In this document: one piece after another, positions 38,322-47,150 of the stretch
Numbering within the stretch: position 1 is the first letter of the stretch
Layout of the letters: every line of letters starts with the position of its first letter
DNA from: Candidatus Eisenbergiella merdigallinarum
Lineage (GTDB): Bacteria; Bacillota; Clostridia; Lachnospirales; Lachnospiraceae
Assembly: GCA_019119355.1 (NCBI GenBank)
Contig: DWXE01000022.1
Span: 1 to 64,000, forward strand
Reading direction: 5' to 3'
DNA: 64,000 nucleotides
Made by a program: the position numbers and the translations under genes
The notes under the pieces: model-generated
Told to the model about the DNA's origin: nothing
What the model saw: the letters and a program-made list of their open reading frames with translations, nothing else
The model's database searches: none

Positions 38322-39413
38322 ATGAAAAAAAGGATGGCACAGAAGGAGCGGATTTACGTCTGCCACACCTATTATCACGTTTACGTGGCCTGCCTGAAGG
38401 AGCTGACGCTTCCGAAGGAGATGCGGGGCCGGGCGACGCTGGTGCTGAGCACGCTGTCCAACGACTTTGGAAATTTGAAGGAGAGGGCGGAGCGGAGCGG
38501 GATTTTCGAGGAAGTGCTCATGTTCGAAGAGCAGAGGGAGGACCGCTTCCCCCAGCTGGCCCGGTATCATCAGGACCGTGGGAATCTGGCGGCGAATCTG
38601 ATTTCCCGGATGATCTTCACGAAGCTGTACGGAAAGCTGCAGCAGCCGTACGTGCCTGTGGATTTCGGCAGTTACCGGGATATTTACGTGTTCTGCGACT
38701 CCGACCCCATCGGCTATTATCTGAACTGGAAAAAGATTCCCTATCACGCCCTGGAGGACGGCCTGGACTGCATCTGCTATTACGATACCGCGCGCTACGA
38801 CAACCGGGGGCATTTCCGGCTCAAGGCGTTTCTGGCTTCCCTGAACCTGATCTTCATCCAGAACGGCTACAGCAAATATTGCGTCGATATGGAAGTGAAC
38901 AATACTTCCATTTTAAAATATCCCTGCCCCAAATACATCGAACAGCCCAGGGAGGTGCTGGTGCGGCGCCTTTCCCGGGAGGATAAGGACCGGATTCTGG
39001 CTCTTTTCCTGGAGGATCTGGAGGGGCTCAAAGAGCAGCTTGCCACCGGGGAGTGCCACGAGAGAAAGGTGTTGATCCTGTCGGAACCCCTGTGCAGCCT
39101 TCCGGTGAGAAAGCGGCTGTTTTCGGATCTGGTGGAAACGTACGGGCAGGGCGCGCAGGTGCTCATCAAGCCCCATCCCAGGGATGTGCTGGATTACCGG
39201 GAGCTCTTCCCGGAGCACATCGTGCTGGACAAAATGTTTCCCATGGAGATCCTGAATTTTCTGGAAGGGGTCAGCTTCGACCGGGTGGTTTCCGTCTATA
39301 CGGTGACGGACTCCATCCATTTCGCGAAGGAAAAGATCTTCTTGGGGGACGATTTCATGGACCGTTACGAGAAACCGGAAGAGCACCGGTTCAACGAGCA
39401 GATCGAAGGGTGA
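38322..39413 (+). CDS. GT52-like glycosyltransferase (sialyltransferase-type)
   Basis: The 363-aa protein resembles family 52 (lipooligosaccharide sialyltransferase-like) and related CMP-NulO transferases. RIYVCHTYYHVYVACLKEL opens the fold, ALEDGLDCICYY is the usual E-D-G motif, LIKPHPRD corresponds to the conserved H-P motif, and VVSVYTVTDSIHFAKEK matches the C-terminal CMP-binding S-S/T region. No membrane segment. With pseF nearby it is the natural candidate to transfer pseudaminic acid. RBS CAGGAGGA. The donor is inferred from context. Confidence 0.65.
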   Translation: MKKRMAQKERIYVCHTYYHVYVACLKELTLPKEMRGRATLVLSTLSNDFGNLKERAERSGIFEEVLMFEEQREDRFPQLARYHQDRGNLAANLISRMIFTKLYGKLQQPYVPVDFGSYRDIYVFCDSDPIGYYLNWKKIPYHALEDGLDCICYYDTARYDNRGHFRLKAFLASLNLIFIQNGYSKYCVDMEVNNTSILKYPCPKYIEQPREVLVRRLSREDKDRILALFLEDLEGLKEQLATGECHERKVLILSEPLCSLPVRKRLFSDLVETYGQGAQVLIKPHPRDVLDYRELFPEHIVLDKMFPMEILNFLEGVSFDRVVSVYTVTDSIHFAKEKIFLGDDFMDRYEKPEEHRFNEQIEG

Positions 39414-39435
39414 CGGGACGAAAGAGGGCGAAACA

Positions 39436-41187
39436 ATGAAAAGAATCTGGAACAAAATGATGGTGCTCTTAAGCCATCGCCAAAAACTGAAAATGGTGCA
39501 GATCCTCGTCATGATGGTGATCGGGGCCGCGCTGGAGACGTGCAGCATCGCGCTGGTCATCCCCGCCATCCAGGTCATCATCGATCCTTCCTGCGTGGAA
39601 GGGGACGGGATCGTGGCGCGGGCGTACCGGCTCACCGGGCTGGAAAATCCCACGCATTTCATGATCCTCATCCTGTGCCTGATCATCCTGGGATTCGTGC
39701 TCAAAAACATATTCCTGTATTTTCAGAACGTGGTTCAGCTGCGTTTCGTCTATACCAACCAGTTCGAGACGTCCCAGCGGATGATGATCAACTTCATGAA
39801 ACGGCCCTATGAGTATTACCTCAACGCCGACACGTCGGTGATCCAGCGCATGATCACCTCCGACGTGAACAACATGTACGGGCTGATCCTGGCCTGCCTG
39901 CAGCTGGTCAGCGAGGTGATCATCTTCGTGTTCCTGACCGTCACCCTGACGTCCCAGGCGCCCCAGATGATCCTCACCATCGCGGCCCTTCTGGTGGCGG
40001 TCCTCCTGATCATCAAGTGCGTGTTGAAGCCCATCATGCGGCAGGCGGGCCAGGAGAACCAGGACTATTACAGCGGGCTCTATAAGTGGATCGAGGAATC
40101 CGTGATGGGCATCAAGGAAATCAAGATCGCCAATAAGGAGAACTATTTCATCACGGAATACGGGAAATGCGGCCGGGGGTATGTGAGCGCCGTCCAGCGC
40201 TACAACATCTTCAACGCCACGCCCAGGCTGCTCATCGAGACGGTGTGCATGGCCGGGCTGATTCTGTATCTGATCCTGATGATCCTGTCCGGGGCGGACG
40301 TCACCGCCATGGTGCCCCAGATCGGGGCGTTTTCCGTGGCGGCCATGCGGCTTTTGCCCTCGGCCAACCGGATCAACAATTACCTGACTTCCATTTCCTA
40401 TTTCGAACCGTTTTTCATGGGGGTATCGGACAATCTGCAGGACGAGATCCACGACGAAAACGTGGTTTACGACGAGAGTGCTTACCGGGTGAAGAAGGAC
40501 GTGGAAAAGCTGCCGGTGAAAAAGGAGATCGTGCTGGACGATATCGTGTACCGCTATCCCAACTCCGACGTCCTCATTTTCGATCACGCCCACATGGAGG
40601 TCCCGGTGGGGAAATCCGTGGGCATCGTGGGGACATCCGGGGCGGGAAAGACCACCATCGTGGATATCATGCTGGGCCTTCTTCGGATTTCCGAAGGCTC
40701 CATCCTGGCGGACGGCGTGGAGGTGCGGGATCATTACGAGTCCTGGCTGAAAAATATCGGTTACATTCCACAGAACATTTTCATGGTGGATTCCACCATC
40801 CGCAAAAACGTGGCCTTCGGCTGCGCGGACGACGAGATCGACGACGCGAAGGTGTGGGAAGCGCTGAAAAAGGCCAGCCTGGACGAATTCGTGCGGGGCT
40901 TGCCCCAGGGGCTGGACACAGGCATCGGGGAGCGGGGGATCCGCATTTCCGGCGGGCAGCGCCAGAGGATCGGCATCGCCAGGGCCCTTTACGAGGATCC
41001 GGAGGTGCTGGTGCTGGACGAGGCCACCAGCGCGCTGGACAACGACACGGAAGCGGCCATCATGGAATCCATCAACAGCCTGCACGGGCATAAGACGCTG
41101 GTGATCATCGCCCACAGGCTGCAGACCATCGAAAAATGCGACATCGTTTACCGGGTGGAGGACGGGCGGATCGTCCGCCAGCGGTGA
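39436..41187 (+). CDS. ABC-type lipid-linked glycan flippase, PglK-like
   Basis: A 583-aa fused exporter: six membrane helices in residues 1-345 and a nucleotide-binding domain with Walker A GTSGAGKTT, signature RISGGQRQR and Walker B VLVLDEATSALD. The membrane part (ALETCSIALVIPAIQVIIDP, MKRPYEYYLNADTSVIQRMI, MGIKEIKIANKENYFITEY) follows the PglK pattern of flippases that turn over undecaprenyl-diphosphate oligosaccharides. Its place among glycosyltransferases and a PglC-like initiator supports this. Homodimer expected. Confidence 0.8.
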   Translation: MKRIWNKMMVLLSHRQKLKMVQILVMMVIGAALETCSIALVIPAIQVIIDPSCVEGDGIVARAYRLTGLENPTHFMILILCLIILGFVLKNIFLYFQNVVQLRFVYTNQFETSQRMMINFMKRPYEYYLNADTSVIQRMITSDVNNMYGLILACLQLVSEVIIFVFLTVTLTSQAPQMILTIAALLVAVLLIIKCVLKPIMRQAGQENQDYYSGLYKWIEESVMGIKEIKIANKENYFITEYGKCGRGYVSAVQRYNIFNATPRLLIETVCMAGLILYLILMILSGADVTAMVPQIGAFSVAAMRLLPSANRINNYLTSISYFEPFFMGVSDNLQDEIHDENVVYDESAYRVKKDVEKLPVKKEIVLDDIVYRYPNSDVLIFDHAHMEVPVGKSVGIVGTSGAGKTTIVDIMLGLLRISEGSILADGVEVRDHYESWLKNIGYIPQNIFMVDSTIRKNVAFGCADDEIDDAKVWEALKKASLDEFVRGLPQGLDTGIGERGIRISGGQRQRIGIARALYEDPEVLVLDEATSALDNDTEAAIMESINSLHGHKTLVIIAHRLQTIEKCDIVYRVEDGRIVRQR

Positions 41188-41214
41188 GAGCGGCGAATGC
41201 GGGAAGAACGGTAA

Positions 41215-42357
41215 ATGCGAAAAAGACCGGAGGGAAGGGAGGCGGGCGCCGTGGCAGAAAAGGCGAAGAAGAGAGAAGCGAATCTGGAAGCGCTGCGCAT
41301 CGCGGCCATGTTCATGGTGGTGGTCCTGCACTACCTGTCCGGCAGCGGCGCGCTGCCGGAGTCCGGCCGTGGGCTGGACGGCATCGCGGTTTTCGCCGTG
41401 GCCCTGGAATCTCTGTGCATCGTGGCGGTGAACGTCTACGTGCTGATGAGCGGCTATTTTCTCAGCTCTGCGGCCTTTCGCTGGGGCCGGCTCTTTCGGC
41501 TGCTGGCCCAGGTGCTCTTTTACACCCTGCTCCTTCCTCCGGCGCTGGCGGCCCTGGGGCTGATCCCTGCGTCGGAGCTGACGGACGTCTATCATCTTCA
41601 GAAGAGCCTGTTTCCAGTCCAGTCCGGCCATTACTGGTTCGTCACCGCCTACGTGATCCTCTTCCTCCTCTCCCCGCTGCTCTCCGCGGCGCTGGAAAAG
41701 CTGGATCGAAAGGCCGCGGCGGGCGCGATCCTGGGCTTGCTGGTCTTTTTCTGCTTCGGGAAGTCGCTCAGCATCCTGCAGTTTCCCACGGACCGCTACG
41801 GCTATGATTTCGGCTGGTTCGTGTGCCTGTATCTGATCGGCGGCTACTGGCGGCGGTACGGGATTCCCTTCCTGGACAAAAGGAGGAACGGGATCCTGAT
41901 CTATCTGGGGTCCGCCGCTGGGATCGCGGGGATGGAGCTTTTGCTGACCCGGCTTTGTTCCCTCTTCCCGCAGCTGACCTACTACGCGTCGGTGCCCTTT
42001 CATTATAATTTCGTCCTCTGCCTGACCGGCGCCATGGGGCTGTTTTCGGCCTTTCTTTATACGGATGTCCGGGAGGGGAGGGGGGCGGATCTGATCCGGG
42101 CGGTGAGCCCCGCCGCATTCGGCGTCTATCTGATCCATCAGCAGGCGGACGTGCAGGGGAGGTGGCTCTCCTGGGCGGACGGCCTGTGCGGGAAAATCGG
42201 GCTGGGGCAGGTCTGGCAGGACGGCGCGGCGGCCGGAGGGACGTTCCGGTTCGCCCTCTGCCTGCTGGCGCAGACGCTCCTGGTCTTCGCTGTCTGCATC
42301 GCCCTGGATCGGATCAGGGGACTGCTGTTTTTTAAATTAAGGAGGAAACGGCCATGA
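41215..42357 (+). CDS. acyltransferase-3 family membrane protein
   Basis: The 380-aa protein has about ten membrane helices and the acyltransferase-3 opening LEALRIAAMFMVVVLHYLSGSG, with the R and H typical of OafA-like O-acetyltransferases, and HYWFVTAYVILFLLSPLL. It probably moves an acetyl or succinyl group to a sugar on the outer side. The ATG at 41215 has a weak ribosome site; a GTG at 41251 after GGGAGG is an alternative start. It overlaps the next gene by 4 bp (ATGA). Confidence 0.75.
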   Translation: MRKRPEGREAGAVAEKAKKREANLEALRIAAMFMVVVLHYLSGSGALPESGRGLDGIAVFAVALESLCIVAVNVYVLMSGYFLSSAAFRWGRLFRLLAQVLFYTLLLPPALAALGLIPASELTDVYHLQKSLFPVQSGHYWFVTAYVILFLLSPLLSAALEKLDRKAAAGAILGLLVFFCFGKSLSILQFPTDRYGYDFGWFVCLYLIGGYWRRYGIPFLDKRRNGILIYLGSAAGIAGMELLLTRLCSLFPQLTYYASVPFHYNFVLCLTGAMGLFSAFLYTDVREGRGADLIRAVSPAAFGVYLIHQQADVQGRWLSWADGLCGKIGLGQVWQDGAAAGGTFRFALCLLAQTLLVFAVCIALDRIRGLLFFKLRRKRP

Positions 42358-44075
42358 CGGACCGGATGAAACGGGCGGTGACGAATGTGATCTTTCCGCT
42401 GCTCCTGTTTTTATATCCGTTTTTGAAAATCGATCAGGGGATCGATCTGACGGATTCCAGCTACGGGCTGGTGAATTACCTGTTTTTTCCCAATGCGGGG
42501 CAGGAATGGACGGTGGCCACCTGGCTGGCCAACGCGCTGGGCGCGCTTTTGATCCGGCTTCCCTTCGGGGACACCCTGATCGGCATCCGGTTTTACTGCA
42601 GCCTTCTGGTCTGCTTCATGGCGCTTCTGTCCTATTTCTTCCTGAAGGGGAAAATGCCGCCCTGGATCGCCTTCCTGGGGGAGGCGGCGGCCGTGAGCCT
42701 CTGCTGGATCCCGGTGACCAGCCTGTACAACTATCTGACCTTCGCCCTGTTTCTGAGCGGCAGCGTCTGCCTGTACCGGGGGCTGGTCTGGCAGAGGAGG
42801 AGGACCATGGCTTTCGCCGGGGCCCTGCTGGGGGCCAGCGTCCTGACCCGGCTGCCCAACATTCTGGAATGCGGCCTGATCGTGGCGGTGTTCTACTACG
42901 GCATCGTGAAAAAGAAGCCGGCGAAGGAAATCTGGAAGGACGCGGGCGTCTGCGTGGCCGGATTTCTGGCGGTCTTTCTCGCCGGGTTTTTGTGCATCTG
43001 CCTGCAGTTCGGCCCGGGGGCGTACGGGGCCATGCTGGGAGGGCTTTCCGGCTATCAGAGCACGGACGCCACCTACTCCCCCCTGTCCATGGTCACCTCG
43101 GTGCTGGGGGCCTATGCGGTTTCGCTGAAATGGGTGCTCCTGCTGGCGGTGGCGGCGGGAATGGGAAGCCTGATGTTCATGCTGATGCCGGGGCGGTTTG
43201 AAAAGGCGAAAATGGCGCTGTACCTGTGCATGCTCCCGGTGCTTCTGCGGCTTTTGTGGGGGCGGGGCATGTTCAACTTCCAGTACGCTTTCTACTGGAG
43301 CGTGTTCCAGTGGTGCATGGTGCTGCTGTACGCGGCCATCGGGCTGTGCGTCCTGGCGCTGGCAAATCCCAGGACCTTCCGCCGGGATAAGCTGCTGGCC
43401 CTGATCGTGCTGCTGGTGGTCTTCATCACCCCCATCGGGAGCAACAACGAGACCTATCCCAACATGAACAACCTGTTTCTGGTGGCTCCGGTGACGTTCT
43501 GGCTGGGATACCGGCTGTTCCTGGCGCTGGGGACCAAAAAGGGGACCTTCGCCTGGAGGGCCATGCTGGCGTTCGTGGCGGGCGTCTTTCTCGTCCAGAG
43601 CGCGGGCTTCGGCGTCCGGGCGGTGTTCCGGGACAGCATCGAGGGGCAAAAGCGCGACAGCGAAGTGACGGGAAGCCCGAAGCTGGCGGGGGTGAAAACC
43701 AACGAAGCCAACGCCCGGGCCCTGCAGGACGTGGTGGACTACGCGGAGGAAAACGGCTGGGAAGAGGCCGCGGCCGGAGGGCGGCGGATGATCACCTTCG
43801 GGGACGTGCCGGGATTTTGCTGGCTGTTTTCCATGCCATCCGCCCTGTCCCACGACTGGCCGGACATGAACACCTATCCGGCCGACGCCATGGAGGAGGA
43901 CCTTCTGGCGATCCGGTCCCGGAACGGCGATCCGCCCGCGGTGATCGTTGCCGAAGGGAACGTGGACTTTGACGAGCCCCAGGAAGCCCGAAAGTGGGAG
44001 GCGCTTCTGGCGTTTCTGGAGGAAGGCGGATACGAGTGCCGGATGGACAACGGTACATACCGGATCTATGAATGA
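42354..44075 (+). CDS. large membrane protein, GT-C-like
   Basis: A 573-aa protein with about ten to twelve membrane helices and a soluble C-terminal domain of about 140 residues ending GTYRIYE. The first outer loop, KIDQGIDLTDSSYGLVNYLF, has the D-x-x-D/S pattern found in GT-C glycosyltransferases at the same place. No close family recognised. It may attach a sugar from an undecaprenyl carrier. Coupled to the acyltransferase gene (ATGA). Alternative: a glycan polymerase. Confidence 0.55.
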   Translation: MTDRMKRAVTNVIFPLLLFLYPFLKIDQGIDLTDSSYGLVNYLFFPNAGQEWTVATWLANALGALLIRLPFGDTLIGIRFYCSLLVCFMALLSYFFLKGKMPPWIAFLGEAAAVSLCWIPVTSLYNYLTFALFLSGSVCLYRGLVWQRRRTMAFAGALLGASVLTRLPNILECGLIVAVFYYGIVKKKPAKEIWKDAGVCVAGFLAVFLAGFLCICLQFGPGAYGAMLGGLSGYQSTDATYSPLSMVTSVLGAYAVSLKWVLLLAVAAGMGSLMFMLMPGRFEKAKMALYLCMLPVLLRLLWGRGMFNFQYAFYWSVFQWCMVLLYAAIGLCVLALANPRTFRRDKLLALIVLLVVFITPIGSNNETYPNMNNLFLVAPVTFWLGYRLFLALGTKKGTFAWRAMLAFVAGVFLVQSAGFGVRAVFRDSIEGQKRDSEVTGSPKLAGVKTNEANARALQDVVDYAEENGWEEAAAGGRRMITFGDVPGFCWLFSMPSALSHDWPDMNTYPADAMEEDLLAIRSRNGDPPAVIVAEGNVDFDEPQEARKWEALLAFLEEGGYECRMDNGTYRIYE

Positions 44076-44131
44076 TGCGGACAGGAAGGATGCAGAAAGG
44101 AACGGCCCGGGCCGTCGGAAAGAAGGAGAAG

Positions 44132-45298
44132 ATGAGCGAATATAAACTGCCGTTTACAGGACACGAGAAAATACGGTTCAACGTCCCGCCCTTTGTCGGA
44201 AAAGAGTATGAGTACATCCGGCAGGCGGTGGAAAACAGGAAGATCTGCGGGGACGGGGAGTTCACCAGAAAGGCCAGCCGCTGGTTCGAGGAGCGCACCG
44301 GCACGGCGAAATGCCTGATGACCACCTCCTGCACCCACGCCACGGAGCTGGCGGCGCTGTTGTGCGATATCCGCCCGGGGGACGAGGTGATCATGCCGTC
44401 CTTCACCTTCGTGTCCACCGCGGACGCCTTCGTGCTGCGGGGCGCGGTGCCGGTTTTCGTGGACATCCGCCCCGACACCATGAACATCGACGAAACGCTG
44501 ATCGAGGGGGCGGTGACGGAACGGACCCGGGCCATCGTTCCCGTCCATTACGCCGGGGTGTCCTGCGAAATGGACGCCATTCTGGACATCGCCCGCCGGC
44601 ACGGCCTGCTGGTGGTGGAGGACGCGGCCCAGGGCGTGATGGCCAGCTACCGGGGAAGGGCGCTGGGGACCATGGGGGACTTCGGCTGCTTCAGCTTTCA
44701 CGAGACGAAAAATTACAGCATGGGGGAGGGCGGAGCCCTGCTGATCCGGGATCCGGAGTACATCGAGAAGGCGGAGATCTTCCGGGAAAAGGGAACGGAC
44801 CGGAGCAAATATTTCCGGGGGCAGGTGGATAAGTACCGCTGGCAGGATTACGGATCCAGCTACCTGCCCAGCGAGCTCAACGTGGCCTACCTGTACGCCC
44901 AGCTGGAGGTGGCGGAGGAGATCAACGACTACCGCCTGGCCCGCTGGAACGAGTACCGTCAGCTGCTGACCCCGCTGGAGCGGGCCGGAAAGATTGATCT
45001 GCCCGTAGTGCCCGAAGGCTGCGTCCACAACGCCCACATGTTCTACATCAAGACGGCCGACGAGAAGGAATGCGCGCAGCTGCGGGAGTTCTTAAAGGAT
45101 CGGGACGTGCTGGCGGTGTCCCATTACGTGCCGCTGCACTCCGCGCCCGCGGGGCTCAAATACGGGCGCTTCCACGGGGAGGATGTGTACACCACGAAAG
45201 AGAGCGAACGGCTGCTGCGCCTGCCCATGTATTACGGGCTCACGGCGGAAGAGACGGCTTTCGTGGCGGAAAAGGTAAGGGAGTTCTATGGAGCTTAA
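44132..45298 (+). CDS. rffA: dTDP-4-amino-4,6-dideoxygalactose transaminase, RffA/WecE-like
   Basis: The 388-aa PLP-dependent aminotransferase of the DegT/DnrJ family is strongly like E. coli RffA (WecE): ICGDGEFTRKASRWFEERTG, MPSFTFVSTADAFVLRGA, DIRPDTMNIDETLIE, VPVHYAGVSCEMD, FSFHETKNYSMGEGGAL (Schiff-base Lys) and VYTTKESERLLRLPMYYGL. It makes dTDP-Fuc4N from dTDP-4-keto-6-deoxyglucose. No rmlA/rmlB are seen here, so the keto substrate must come from elsewhere, or the enzyme has another substrate. The start at 44132 follows AAGGAG. It overlaps the next gene by 11 bp. Confidence 0.85.
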   Translation: MSEYKLPFTGHEKIRFNVPPFVGKEYEYIRQAVENRKICGDGEFTRKASRWFEERTGTAKCLMTTSCTHATELAALLCDIRPGDEVIMPSFTFVSTADAFVLRGAVPVFVDIRPDTMNIDETLIEGAVTERTRAIVPVHYAGVSCEMDAILDIARRHGLLVVEDAAQGVMASYRGRALGTMGDFGCFSFHETKNYSMGEGGALLIRDPEYIEKAEIFREKGTDRSKYFRGQVDKYRWQDYGSSYLPSELNVAYLYAQLEVAEEINDYRLARWNEYRQLLTPLERAGKIDLPVVPEGCVHNAHMFYIKTADEKECAQLREFLKDRDVLAVSHYVPLHSAPAGLKYGRFHGEDVYTTKESERLLRLPMYYGLTAEETAFVAEKVREFYGA

Positions 45299-47138
45299 GG
45301 AAGGGCGGCGCAAAGAATCCGGATCCGCGCGCAGCAGCGTCCCGGCGGTCCTGAAAAACCGCCCCCTGCAGGACGGGCTCATCGCCCTTTGCCTGACCCT
45401 TTTGCTGTTTGCCTTTCTGGCCTTTCGCTTCGACTTTTATTACGATCTGAACGATGACGTGCTGATTAAGGACGTTTTGTCGGGCGTCTATTCCGGCGAG
45501 CCGGACGGGCACACCATGCAGCTGCTCTATCCGCTGGGCGCGGCTTTGAGCCTGCTGTACCGGCAGCTGCCCGTCCCCGTCTTCGGCCTGTTTTTGCTGG
45601 GATGCCAGGGGATCGCCGTGTGGGCGGTCCTGCGCCGCACGGCCGGCCTTTTTGAAGGGCCCTGGGGCAGGATCGGCCTGCCGGCGGCGGAAGCGCTTTT
45701 CCTGCTGGCGTCCTTCGGGGATCACCTGGTCTTTGTGCAGTATACGGTGACGGCCGGCCTGCTGGCGTCCGCGGCCATCTTCTGGCTGCTGACCGGGGAA
45801 GGGCGTGCGGAAGGGGGATCCTTCGCCCGCAGCTTCTGGCGGGAGAACCTTCCGGCCCTGGCGTTATACTGGCTGGCCTTCTGCCTGCGTTCGGAGATGG
45901 GGCTGCTGTTGCTGCCCCTGGCGGGGGCCGCGGGGCTGTGCCTGTGGGCGCGGCGGTCCCCCTTTTGGAGCCGGGAAAACCTGGCGGCCTTCGGCGGCCT
46001 GTTTTTGATCCTGGCGGGCGGGATGGCCTGTCTCTGGGGGGCGGACAGCCTGGCCTACGGATCCGGGGAGTGGAAGGAATTTCGCCGCTTCTTCGACGCC
46101 CGCACGGAGCTGTACGATTACCAGCTGGATTTCGTCAACGGCTATGAGGAAAACCGGGAGATCTACGAAGGGCTGGGCATTCCTCAGGCGCAGCAGAAGC
46201 TTCTGGAGACCTATAATTTCGGGGCCGACGATTCCATCGACGCGGACTGGATGGAGCGGCTGCAGGAGGCGGCCGCAGCCCGGGAGGGGGGCGGATTCGT
46301 CCGCCAGAGCCCGGCGGACGCCCTGTGGAATCTGCGCCACCGGTTTCTCTCCTCCGGCGATTTCCCGCTGAATCTGGCGGTTCTGGCCGGCTTTTTCGCC
46401 CTGCTCCTGCCGGGGATCCGGAAGGGGAACCGCCGGTTTTTGTGGCAGGCGCCGCTATGCCTGGCCGTGGGCGGCGCGCTGTGGATGTTTCTGCTGCTGC
46501 GAAACCGTCCGGAAGCCAGGGTGGTGGATCCGCTGTACCTGGCCCAGCTGCTGGTCTTTCTGGGGCTCGTTTGGCCCGCCGGAAAACGGGAGGGGGCAGG
46601 GCGGCGTTCGGGGATGCTGTCAAAGGCGCTGCCCGCCGCCTGCGCTGTTTTTTTTCTGGGCGCGGCGGCCCTGCGCCTGCCCGGCTCCCTGTCGGAGCTG
46701 GAGGCGGAATCCGCGCGCCGGGAGGAGGTCAACCGGGTGAACGAAGCGGTGATGGAATACTGCAGGGTCCGCCCGGACAGCCTGTTTCTGGAGGACGTGT
46801 ATTCCACGGTGGCCTACAGCGAAAAGATCTGCGCGGACCGGGAGAAGCCGTTTTCCTACGACCTGCTGGGCGGCTGGCTGGTAAAGAGCCCGCTGACCGA
46901 AAAGAAGCTGGCGGCATTCGGGTTTTCGGGCATGGAGGAAGCGGTGCGCTCCAAAGAAGGGGTGTATCTGCTGGCGGACGAGACGTCCGGCTCCGGCATC
47001 GGGTGGCTGGAGGATTATTTCGCTTTCCGGCAGGAGGACGTCTCCGTGGTGCGGGTGGACTCCATCGCTGGCCGGGTGAACGTTTATCAGGTGGTGGCCG
47101 GACGGGAAACGGGGGATTTCGGGCCGGATGCGCCGTAA
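45288..47138 (+). CDS. large membrane protein, GT-C-like
   Basis: A 616-aa protein with about ten membrane helices and an outer loop FDFYYDLNDDVLIKDVLSG after the first helix, rich in Asp as in GT-C enzymes. It has a long soluble loop in the middle (residues about 255-350, with DARTELYDYQLDFVNGYEENREI) and a soluble C-terminal domain ending RVNVYQVVAGRE. Not assigned to a named family. It lies directly between rffA and the GNAT-GT2 fusion, suggesting it uses their lipid-linked product. Confidence 0.55.
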   Translation: MELKEGRRKESGSARSSVPAVLKNRPLQDGLIALCLTLLLFAFLAFRFDFYYDLNDDVLIKDVLSGVYSGEPDGHTMQLLYPLGAALSLLYRQLPVPVFGLFLLGCQGIAVWAVLRRTAGLFEGPWGRIGLPAAEALFLLASFGDHLVFVQYTVTAGLLASAAIFWLLTGEGRAEGGSFARSFWRENLPALALYWLAFCLRSEMGLLLLPLAGAAGLCLWARRSPFWSRENLAAFGGLFLILAGGMACLWGADSLAYGSGEWKEFRRFFDARTELYDYQLDFVNGYEENREIYEGLGIPQAQQKLLETYNFGADDSIDADWMERLQEAAAAREGGGFVRQSPADALWNLRHRFLSSGDFPLNLAVLAGFFALLLPGIRKGNRRFLWQAPLCLAVGGALWMFLLLRNRPEARVVDPLYLAQLLVFLGLVWPAGKREGAGRRSGMLSKALPAACAVFFLGAAALRLPGSLSELEAESARREEVNRVNEAVMEYCRVRPDSLFLEDVYSTVAYSEKICADREKPFSYDLLGGWLVKSPLTEKKLAAFGFSGMEEAVRSKEGVYLLADETSGSGIGWLEDYFAFRQEDVSVVRVDSIAGRVNVYQVVAGRETGDFGPDAP

Positions 47139-47150
47139 AGGAGAATGAGT

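Noticed and set aside
39469-42138. A very long open frame of 889 codons on the minus strand
   Set aside because: It runs opposite to the well-supported ABC flippase and acyltransferase genes, has the His/Arg/Gln-rich composition of an antisense shadow in GC-rich DNA, and lacks a ribosome site or any domain.
44132-45298. Calling this aminotransferase PseC
   Set aside because: The sequence blocks (DIRPDTMNIDETLIE, FSFHETKN, TTKESERLLRLP) are those of RffA/WecE, not of PseC.
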